From: Apoda limacodes
Lineage: Eukaryota > Arthropoda > Insecta > Lepidoptera > Limacodidae
Direction of reading: 5' to 3'
DNA: 64,000 bases
NCBI GenBank assembly: GCA_946406115.1
Contig: OX291557.1
Coordinates: 6,108,501 to 6,172,500, forward strand
This document shows, in pieces, positions 55,485 through 64,000 of the stretch. A model generated the notes under the pieces. It was not told where the DNA came from. It made no database searches and saw nothing but the letters and a program-made list of their open reading frames with translations. The position numbers and the translations under genes are program-made. Numbering within the stretch: position 1 is the stretch's first letter; each line of letters begins with the position of its first letter.

Positions 55485-55899
55485 TCAGTCAAAAAAGCCA
55501 TTCAGGTCCCCACCAAAGTAGATGATCAACCAAAACAGAATCCACACAGCCACGAAAATCTCGTCGCAGAGAATCAGTGCCTCCTCAATCGTAGAAGCTC
55601 CTGTGGAAATTTCATTGACGTAGAACAGAAGCAGCGCTTGGAAAGTAAATACGCTACCAATCAGCAAGCTCTAACAGGGCCCGAATAGTGACGAATGGAC
55701 TGAAACGAAGACCATAAGTATTAGTGTTCAACTCGAAGACGTTCATGGGTAACGCAGGATCCTCTCGCCAGAGAATCGATTGATACCTAGGATCTTCGTT
55801 ATGGATGACCACCTGACGAAACATCATACGGATATGAGCGACCAGAACTACCTGATGTCTTCGGAAATTGGTTAGTATGTCATTAATATCCCGGTGCAA
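55485..55899 (-). pseudogene. RT of the minus-strand BEL/Pao element, catalytic residues lost
   Basis: 'DINDILTNFRRHQVVLVAHI' has His where the first catalytic Asp is expected ('VLVAHI'). 'QSILWREDPALP' and 'FELNTNTYGLRFSPF' follow. In another frame (55485-55667) 'FYVNEISTGASTIEEAL' corresponds to the YVDD region, with NE for DD. Both catalytic sites are dead. Confidence 0.82.
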
Positions 55900-57016
55900 T
55901 TTGAATCCCGATTGAAGACCCTAATTAAGGGACACATCGTTTGAACTATGAGCCGAACCATCACAGAAAACTCTTATTTTCCCCCTTTGAAGACAGCATG
56001 GTGAGAAATAAAGAAATGTTCCTCCCTTTTCCAATCAAGGTTAGAAACAGACACATGGCCCAAAGCTTGGTACTCCTGCTTGAAATACTTCTGTCGGAAG
56101 ACAAAGTCACGCCTAGTACGCCTCTAGATAGAAATTAACCGTTTTTTGGCTAGCATCATGAAAAAGCCGAGAGCAGGTCGGTTCGGCAAAAAGGGGAGCC
56201 GAGTAAAGACTTGATCAGTCGATCGACCGGTATTATTCACAAATAGGCACACACTCTTCATCAGTTGGGTCAGACCTAGGAGCTGCAGGAGGCTCTTCTA
56301 CTTTACAAAAGCGCTGAACTCTATCAGCAAGGGACATACTGTGTGTACCGTTGTCAACTGAGTAATTTCCGGGGTAAGAAAACTTGGGGATGATTACCCG
56401 AGATATCATCCATCACGATGGCTGTAATAGTCCAACGAATAAGAGAATTATGGAGGGGAACAATAACAATAGAAACCTGACCTCTAAGCCTCGAGGCCTT
56501 AAGGCCTCCAACACCTCGAATAGAATCCGCAGACGCAGAAAACTTTAACTTTAGCTTCCTTACCAAAGAGGTTGATACTAAGCAACCCTGAAAACCCTAA
56601 TTCAAGTAATGCTCGACCACCACACCACCACAAAAGAGGCACAAGACGAGAAGGCTTGAAACTGGGTAGTGAGAAGCATAATTGTCAGTGGAGCGAATTT
56701 GGAATCGAAAGAGGCAGCTGTACTTGCCACAGGTAGTCATCGCTGTAATGAACTAGTGAGCGGTAAACCCAATTCAGGCGGCGGTAGATCCGACTCGGAT
56801 ACTCTGCAATAGGCGGCGAATACCTCCTTTATCCGGTGTGTGCTTCCTGCCCCAACGATAAAGACTCTTGAGAGTCAGGGAGGGGCGCAAAACTTACTTT
56901 TTGCCTACTAGGAGGGGAGGGAGGAGGGTGAAGAGCCTCAACCCGCAAGCAACTTAGTAGGGGTCAAAGGCGCTCGCATTCAAGGGCGATCACTACCCGA
57001 GGCAGGCCGTGCACAA

Positions 57017-57122
57017 GGGGGAGAGCGAGGTAAAGAGGGGGGAGAGCGAGGTAAAGAGGGAGGAGAGCGAGGGGGGAGAGCGAGGTGAAGAGGGGGGAGA
57101 GCGAGGTGGAGAAGAGGGGGGG
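57017..57122. repeat. Minisatellite, 'ggagagcgagg' core
   Basis: Five copies of 'ggagagcgagg' are separated by 'taaaga', 'tgaaga' or G-runs, in units of about 12-22 bp, strongly purine-biased on this strand. It interrupts the poorly preserved middle of the BEL element; minus-strand frames over it give artificial Pro/Ser repeats. Confidence 0.85.
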
Positions 57123-57212
57123 AGCCATTGTCCCTCACCCGCGAAAGGGCCTCAGTTGTAACCTTCCACTGTTGAGCCCCGGATGAGCTCAGGGGTCGCA
57201 AACCACCATTAC

Positions 57213-57566
57213 TTAATCTGCTAGTAACCGGCAGTGATGATCCCCACAATCGGCGCCCCCAGGTGCACCACAATCAGGCATCATATGCACCGACTCCAAA
57301 CACACCATACAGCGGTGCTTATAAATCACCTTTCGTTTACGCTCGAGGACCGATGGCTTCAAAAATGCATTGCACGAAGCCAAAAAGTGGTTCGGTCCAC
57401 GAAAATTAAAGCAGGTTGCCTGGCCATAGTCCCAATAACCCTTGAAATTAGAAGACGAAGTGCATGTTAGGCAACTGCAATAAGGCGCTGACAAAAGTAT
57501 GAGCAATTTGTCTAATATTGTCATACCGTCTAAATAATTAATCCCAGGCGGTTTTATAACCGGCAT
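57213..57566 (-). pseudogene. Gag zinc-knuckle region of the minus-strand BEL/Pao element
   Basis: Two knuckles are visible: 'CFNFRGPNHFLASC', which has lost its second Cys (Phe), and 'CMVCLESVHMMPDC', which keeps the Cys-Cys-His-Cys pattern. This fits the nucleic-acid-binding end of a BEL/Pao gag. A candidate N-terminal gag piece is at 57697-57927. Confidence 0.78.
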
Positions 57567-57930
57567 AACCTAATCATATCATATCATCATCTCCTGCGGT
57601 TGAGGCCAGCAAATAGGAAAACTTTTGTGAATCGGTAAGATCTGACCAAATTTTAAACCGTTACTCCTATTTATGCAGGACCGCCACTCTGCTAAATCAC
57701 CATAAAACTTTTGCAGGTCTAAATTTGGCAAACAGGAGGAAGGAACCCCCGAGTTGCCACCACAGAGTTTGCATATTCCTCCTTAGGGGCAACGTTTTGA
57801 GCCTCAGCCCGACGAACCTGTGCAACCCTAATAACGATCTGGTCACACAAGTCCTCAGCCTGGTCCAAATCTTGTGGTAAGCTTTGCCACATTCTCTTCT
57901 TGCAAGTTCAGTGCTGATAACCTTCATGGC

Positions 57931-58844
57931 TTCACCTTTAATACAATCTTAGTCTAGGTGGGACCTCCATAAATGATGATGAAAGAGCAGAGTAAGAAAA
58001 TCAGTTACCTGGAGTAGTCTGATCTTCGGAATGATGGAGGGAGCTTCGGCGGTGGCGTTCTTTTCCTGTTGGCGGCCAGCTGATAAACAGCGGTCGTTCT
58101 TCTACTTCTAAGGTGGCGGACGGATGGTGGTTTGGGTAGCTCGCGTTGGAGTATACACACACTAACACTTCACTATGTTCTTTTCGTGTTTTTAGTTTTC
58201 ATATTTTGAACTATATACAAACACAAAACCGCGGCAGCACGTGGCGTGATTTGAGCGTTTAGATATGTTTTATTATGGTGTTTGGTGCCCTGCTGAGACA
58301 GCTGTTCAGTCCGAAAGTGGGATACATACTAGTAAATGCAGTGCGGTAATTCTAAGGCATCATTACTCATCATACAGAACCTTTGGCTTCCTTTAATGTG
58401 GCCAAGTGCGATTGTCGGGGTCTGAATATGTCACAATTTAGGTTCAGTCGGTTGTTAATACTATACGCAAATACAAATTACATTTGTTTGGTTATAGTGA
58501 TTGCTAATCATAGAAAATGGCCCTGGGACAAAACCATCAGCAAAGCAACCGACAGTGACGATGCCCTTTACTGACCGACTTGGCAGCTTACTAACACACA
58601 AGAGTCCATTTTTCCATTTAGATAACCGATGTTACTCGGTGAAAAAATAGCAGAGGTTCTGGCATTTCACTTTGAAGGACTTATTTAGCTAAACTCAAGC
58701 CTAACCCAAACTTTTTGCATACATATCTTGTTTTCAATCGCGTAAAACAGAGCTTTGCCACACCACTCACAGGTGCGGAATTTATCTCGCCCAGTGAGAT
58801 CAGAAAATAGAGAATATATTAACAAAGATTAAGATTATAAAGCA
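57931..58844. other. Possible 5' LTR/leader of the BEL element, then unassigned
   Basis: The minus strand around 58050-58080 reads 'tggccgccaacaggaaaag', which loosely resembles a BEL primer-binding region; this is weak. 58270-58844 has no recognised gene. Confidence 0.3.
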
Positions 58845-59728
58845 GCAACCTTTGCGCATACCAAGTTTTTTCAATGCCAGCTTCACCATGTCTTGCAAAT
58901 GATCTCGGAACTGAGCATCGTTGGAGATGTGAACATCAGGGATCCTTATGCTCTTGGAGATGGTGAAGGGTGTGTTCTTTAATTGTGGGGCCTCACAGAA
59001 TGGGGTTTTCTGAGCGGTGAATGCGAATTCACGACTTTTGTCTCTGTGGGGTTGAATTGGACCAAGTTTTTCCGCCCCTTGTCAGAGACCTTGGACAGAG
59101 CGGTCTCTTGGAGACACAAGTTCTCCCGGCCCGTGGAATAAGCCTTGCGGGACAACAGCATTGATGTCCATGCTAACAGAGCAACTACCATCAATTACGG
59201 CTCTTAGATGTCTGCCGGACAAAAAGCTAGCCACCCATTTGCTCAAACCCTCTGGCATTGCGTAAGATGGCAACTTCAATAGAAGACCCCGATGCCAGAC
59301 TCTATCAAATGCTTTTGTTATGCCCAGGCTACATGCCAATGCCTCCCCCTGGCTCTCAATACTAGCCATTGATCAGTGTGTGAGATACACTAGATGGTCA
59401 CTACTCGAGCAACCGTGGCAAAAGCCATATTAACGGTCGCTGACCAGGCCGTGTTTTTCTAGGTATCTTAGAAGCTGTGTGTTGATAACATGCTCCCTCA
59501 CCTTGGAGAGGAGAGAGGTGATAGCAATAGGTTTGTAATTCGATGGATCTGATTTACTGCCCTTTTTGGGCATCGGGTGGACATTTGTAGTCTTCCACGG
59601 AAATTGCCTAGTGTAGCAGGAAAGTCCGAAGAGGTGTGTGAGTACAGGACACAACTCAGGAGCACCACTGGTTTACGTCTAGCCCACTCGACTTATAAAC
59701 GTCTAGAGAAAGCAACGCCCGCTATGCG
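58845..59728 (-). mobile_element. LINE family 1, copy E (diverged, both ends lost)
   Basis: The minus strand covers the RT from 'gggcgttgctttc' (59728) to the thumb region (58845). Pieces include 'MPKKGSKSDPSNYKPIAITS', 'VINTQLLRYLEKHG' and 'ITKAFDRVWHRGLL'. A deletion of about 150 bp near 59142 joins 'ccgtggaataagcc' to 'ttgcgggac' and removes the YADD catalytic segment. The 3' tail is missing. It is more diverged than A-D and so probably older. Confidence 0.85.
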
Positions 59729-59753
59729 GTCACCAATCCAATTAATTACCAAG

Positions 59754-60190
59754 CCCGACGTTGCTTAACTTTAAACACCGTTTCCATAAACAAATTTGTA
59801 ACTGTTTCTCTTGATAATATTGTTGCTTTATCATAAAAACAGTAACAAATACAGGTTTCAAACTTGCAATGATAATAGTGTGTGTGAGCTCCAAAGTACT
59901 TATAACAATAAATAATAAAAAACGGCCAATTATGAGATGGACCCAATCCATTTTTCATCTTAAATTACCTTTACAGCGCCATCTAGCTATTTTCAAGAGA
60001 AACAATAGGTATCACATTTGTTTGTTGAAATTCAAAGTTAAGCAATGTCGGGCATAATCAGTAATCGGATGGTTGACTGCTTAGCACACTTTTTGTTGCT
60101 CGTAAGTGTTTGTTTTATATAAATTACGTAAATAGTGGTAGGTACGGAACCCTCGGTGCGAGAGTCCGACTTGTATTTGGCGATTTTTTA
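59754..60190. repeat. Foldback repeat with 60-bp arms, plus 'ccgacttgtatttggcg' edge
   Basis: 'cccgacgttgcttaacttta' (59755-59774) and onward pairs with 'aaagttaagcaatgtcggg' (about 60035-60053) as an inverted repeat through 'gtttctcttga'/'tcaagagaaac'. The middle carries 'aaaaaacggccaattatgag'. The right end reads 'gtacggaaccctcggtgcg', linking it to the families at 36885 and 61203. Confidence 0.68.
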
Positions 60191-61202
60191 GCAGTATAAA
60201 ATTCGTTTGTAAATAAAATTATTTATATTTCTTGTTTTCCTATGTAAGTTTTTTTAAATGGTTCTTTTCCTTATTCACAAATTTTACATAACAGTTTAAT
60301 CTTATAATTTTACATAATAATCGTGAGGTACATACTTAAAGTATTTAAGATTATTCTTGAAATGTTATGTTCTACATTATTTTTGTTTGGCTGTAGTAAA
60401 TTTTAAAATTCTTGTTAAAATTATTGTTACGACTAGTAGACTAGTATTTTATGAAGTTAATGTTTCATTTTCAAGGTAATCTTTAAACGTTATTTCCTAT
60501 AATTAAGTTATTTTCATTGCCAGTGGTCTTACGACATTATTTTTATAAAAAACTTTGCTACAAAGTATTCACTAATATCATTAATTATTTATAATCTATG
60601 TCCTTGGTCATAGTTCGTCGCCAAAGAACTGGGTAAGCTCTGAAACAAACCAATTTAAGTACTGGATAAATTAGCTACTCAAAATATTCTAGATTATTTT
60701 TACTTCATGGCGCTCTAACTTGTTTAGCCTAAACCATCTTTTAATTTTTTTTACGATAAATCATTAACAATAACAATGTGTTTCTTATATGTATAAAAAA
60801 CCCCTTAAATTTTAAATTTGGATATTTAAAGGCTGGGTAACTTTGAGGTCAACCAGCCGTCAAAAATGGAAGATAGTATGAAATCTTGCATAGTCAGCTA
60901 ATTTTAAACTTAACCAGCTCATCAGAATTCAGCAAACCACTAGCTGGTAAACTTTAAAAATACCTGAAGATAGAAATTTCTATCCAGCAGAGCGTGACAA
61001 TAGCGTTAGGCTTTTCCAGAACGCAAAAAGGTCGATAATTGAAAAATCAACTTTACCGGTAAATAATAATGAACAACAAAACAATATTAGTGGCAATCAT
61101 GCGGGCACCTTTTTAAATTCAAAAAAGAAACATAAAAAGCCATTCTTTGTTCTTTGTTATTAAATGGTTATTTATGTATTCAATTAGTAATCACTTAGTT
61201 AA
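60191..61202. other. AT-rich, nothing identified
   Basis: There is no exon, element end or tandem array that I can support. Confidence 0.5.
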
Positions 61203-61648
61203 AAACCGGTCAAGTGCGAGTCGGAATCGAGGGTTCCGTAAAAGTAAATTAGGTAGGTTGCGGTTAGTTTACCAACTGCAAATTAGTTTGTAATTGTAAA
61301 TTTTTTTGTACTGTAACAACAAATTTACGGAATTTAGATTTTTTCCTTTATGTGTGCTACATGGCATAGTTTCTTACCAAATTTCATGATTCTAGATCAA
61401 CGGGAAATACTCCATAGGTTTTGATTTATTTTTGTCACAATATGCACAAAAATAACCGCATTTGGAGCATATTTTTACAGATGCAGGGGACCGTAGATTT
61501 TAGTTTTTAATATCAATTTCAACTTGACACTCTTGTCTTGTTTTGTCCTGACTTGACAGACAGACAGACAGACACACACACACGGACAACAAAGTAATCC
61601 TATAAGGGTTTCTTTTTTCCTTTTGAGGTACGGTACCCTAAAAAATCA
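61203..61648. repeat. Full-length copy of the 'accggtcaagtgcgagtcgg' family
   Basis: It begins 'aaaccggtcaagtgcgagtc' and 'gagggttccgta', contains '(gaca)n' with '(ac)n' at about 61556-61583, and ends 'gaggtacggtaccctaaaa'. It is the clearest copy in the window of a family that is very common in moth and butterfly genomes; the order-wide claim is from general knowledge. Confidence 0.75.
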
Positions 61649-62777
61649 ATCTTTATTTATGTAAGTTAAATTTATATTGTAATATATTCTTTAGATATAT
61701 TTATTATTAATTAGTTATGGTTCTTACTTAACCTATAAGATAAGGAGCAGTTTTCCCGCATAATTTAATGTTAATTGCTATGCTTGAAATTAATATTGTG
61801 TCTATGTATAGTCGTCATTGTTTTGTGTTTCAAGCTGTTATGTTGTATGTTTATTTATGTCAGGCAGCACTCTATTCATGACGAGTGTCTTTGGCATATA
61901 ATGAACTATTAACCTATTCAAACCCGGCTACACCAATACCAAAGCGGCGCAAGGTTTCCGATTAATTAAAGTGCTGTATTTGCCAGGTGGACTCTTAAAT
62001 CCAACAAAGAGTTCTAGAGGTGACGCCGATGACTTAAAATAAAATTTTACTCGTTTATCCATCGGAAAAGTGTCAAAAGAAGTACGTGCATGATTTCTAC
62101 TCTCTGCGAAGGGGTTTTGGAATGTAACTTACATTATTTACTGCGTTTATTGTCCTAAATTTAATTAATAGTGTTTTCATACCACGATGGTGGTAAATAA
62201 GCTGTCACCGGTTTAGGATAATTTTTACACAAACTAAAAAGTGTTAATTTTTTTTTGCGTTTTGGGAGGGAGGGTTAAGACCCCCCAAAAACCCTTTCTG
62301 GTGTCAAGCGGCCACAGTCTAATGTGACCGCTTAACATGACGCCTTCGAGGGCGCACATATAGATGCTTGGACCGGGCGCAGAAGAGGCTGGTTACGCAC
62401 AGAGAGAAAAGATATTGTTCGAATAAAAAACCTGTTTTTTAAAATGCGTTAATATTAAATTTTATTAATTACAACATTTTTTTTCCTGGCTATTACAAAA
62501 CAATATATGTTTTAAGTAGATTTTATTAATTTCATAAACTAATAACTACAACATAGTTTTATTACTTCCGTAAATAATAATTTGTAGTTCGGATTATATA
62601 ATTTTACAAATCCTATAAAACTTTTCTCGAATTTATAAATAGAGTAATTAATATCAAAATTTATTAAAGTGGGAAGATAAAACACTACTTGTCATTAGAG
62701 TGAAGGCCAATTAACGTTTACAAACACCTTTCTAAGAATTAGTTAAGTTTACTAATAACAAACATCATATCGTACCG
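61649..62777. other. No recognised gene
   Basis: 62186-62216 ('taccacgatggtggtaaata') is a weak echo of the LINE family 1 tail. 62300-62350 has the inverted words 'agcggccacag'/'gtgaccgctt'. The rest is AT-rich. Confidence 0.4.
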
Positions 62778-63044
62778 CTACGAATCGAGGTTGACGTAAC
62801 GCGCTCTACATCGCGCTATTGAAGTTTTTTCGATAGTTCGGATATATACAAACCGAATCGCAGGTGAATTAAACCAAAGCGTTCTCCAGGCATAACTCCT
62901 CACCTTGCGGAGAATTCCTGCTAACCGCCGCTTCACAGTTTGGTAGGTTGAACAAATTTGACGCACCTTCCACCGCAGCCCTTCATCTGCCAGGTACACG
63001 AACCAGTTTTCAACTGTACGCTTTTCTTTTCATTTTTATCTTTC

Positions 63045-63150
63045 CTTCCATCTTGTGGTGGAATCTCGCAAGCTTAATTAAACATACTTCCTGTTATCTT
63101 CCATCTTGTGGTGGAATCTTGCAAGCTTAATTAAACATATTTCCTGTTAT
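63045..63150. repeat. 53-bp tandem duplication
   Basis: 'cttccatcttgtggtggaat' to 'ttcctgttat' occurs at 63045-63097 and 63098-63150, with two differences ('ctcgc'/'cttgc' and 'catactt'/'catattt'). Confidence 0.9.
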
Positions 63151-63689
63151 CACCCTTCGATGAAATTTTGCATACTTACTAAGCTCGGATGACAATACAA
63201 TATTCCACAGCTACTTTGACCAACAACCTCCTCCCAGAGTTGTACCAGGGGTACAACCTAGAGGTAGAGGTGAAAAATTTAAAAATCTTCAAAATGGGTA
63301 TCTGGGGGTTTTGAGGGTCGCAGATCATGAATTTGATGTTCATTTTGATGTTATCACCTCTTGGCATATGCAGTAAGTGCACCTGAAGGTGGACATTAGC
63401 GTGGAACGTGAAACATTAAGTGAAAATTTAATTAATAATTTATATTGAAGATAATATCGTTCTCCAAGTTCTCATCACCCAACTAATGAAACTTGGACAA
63501 TAAACTATAAAAATTCAATTAAATTATCACTAAAAAGTATATTTTTTTTTTTTTTAGTAAACAACACTGTTAGTAAATACAATAAGTATAAAACTCATTG
63601 GTAACCGTCAGTGTAATTTACTTGTCCTCGGAATTACTTTAGGGATTAATATTTTAGGGATTACTAGTATTATTTACTACTAAAGTTTT
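63151..63689. other. No recognised gene
   Basis: This is intergenic sequence with a T-run at 63541-63556. No feature is supported. Confidence 0.5.
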
Positions 63690-64000
63690 TGTCTCCGTGC
63701 GGCACTGTTTGTACCTTGTCCTTGCCAGTTATAAGTTTTGAAGACATCTTTCAGTGCGATTGTAAACAGTTTTGGGGACATGACATCCCCCTGTTTCACT
63801 CCCTTTTGACTTAATTAGCATCTTTGTATAATTACTATACAGACATCTCAAACACCTCGACCAATTGCCAGTCAACTGTTTTATAGTTCACAAAAGCTAG
63901 ACACTTTCTTATTCTTTTGCATAATCTGTCTCACTGCTTGGATGTGGGATATGGTGACGTAACCCCGTAAGCGCAGCCTGTTCAAGTGGTTGGAATTTGA
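63690..64000 (-). mobile_element. RTE-type LINE, RT fragment running off the window
   Basis: The minus strand encodes 'GVKQGDVMSPKLFTIALKDV' followed by 'FKTYNW', the conserved RT block of RTE elements, preceded by a stop-interrupted stretch to the window edge. It may continue beyond 64000. It is dead, with several in-frame stops. Confidence 0.75.

Larger units (their letters stand above)
54883..57930 (-). mobile_element. BEL/Pao LTR retrotransposon, second type, degraded
   Basis: Read on the minus strand from the right: gag N-terminus (57697-57927), zinc-knuckle part (57213-57566), a poorly preserved middle with a minisatellite, RT (55485-55899) and integrase (54883-55470). It is more similar in sequence to the deleted element at 45675 than to its neighbour at 50340 ('LNSRPLYPISP', 'RSDCGTN'). 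LTRs are not identified; a 5' LTR could lie at about 58000-58250. The 1 kb or more that should lie between RT and integrase is mostly lost. Confidence 0.82.

Noticed and set aside
56980..57273. A Pro/Ser-repeat protein on the minus strand
   Set aside because: It is the translation of a purine-rich minisatellite inside a decayed BEL element.
62778..62999. A 73-codon minus-strand frame ('LADEGLRWKVRQI...') as a possible exon
   Set aside because: It has no clear splice sites, no family resemblance and no partner exon; kept out for lack of support.

Overview
The window is eukaryotic and looks like insect DNA, most likely Lepidoptera. It is AT-rich, its genes have introns with GTAAGT donors and pyrimidine-AG acceptors, and it is crowded with degraded retrotransposons. 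The order-level call is an inference from several familiar moth and butterfly repeat types: a LINE ending in 'ggtggcaaacaagc' on its reverse strand, a 'ccggccaagtgcgagtcgg' family, and tRNA-headed SINEs. I see no bacterial genes, no CRISPR array and no confident functional tRNA or rRNA.

The only host genes I can support are two tandem, same-strand paralogues of the pancreatic-lipase-like (neutral lipase / phospholipase A1) family. Lipase 1 has two visible coding exons (3817-4117 and 6518-7196); its signal-peptide exon was not found and is probably off the left edge. Lipase 2 is complete in three exons (16981-17086, 18977-19277, 27560-28241) and encodes 362 residues. Both middle exons are exactly 301 bp with identical splice phases. 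Both proteins keep the Ser-Asp-His triad and presumably are secreted. The last intron is 2.4 kb in lipase 1 but 8.3 kb in lipase 2, largely because of transposon debris. The 3' flanks of the two genes are also homologous, and a third, interrupted flank copy lies further downstream.

Most of the rest is mobile DNA. One LINE family has five long copies (A 61-1745, B 10535-13036, C 30945-32348 on the minus strand, D 41005-42955, E 58845-59728 on the minus strand) and at least six short tails. Copy C keeps a 476-codon open frame. Other LINEs lie at 13425-15125, 22430-22985, 23880-25200, 26335-27035 (with a sister tail at 29130-29458), and RTE-type pieces at 9290, 25290 and 63690. Three BEL/Pao LTR elements are present: an internally deleted one at 45675-46825 with a 3' LTR and near-matching target duplication, a long degraded one at 50340-54840, and a minus-strand one at 54883-57930.

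Tandem arrays include 11 identical 41-bp units (2241-2691) and about 49 units of 19 bp (15522-16452) just upstream of lipase 2. Two short terminal-inverted-repeat elements (8176-8381 and 47541-47790) have matching direct repeats at their edges. The 37.3-41.0 kb stretch holds nothing I can identify.
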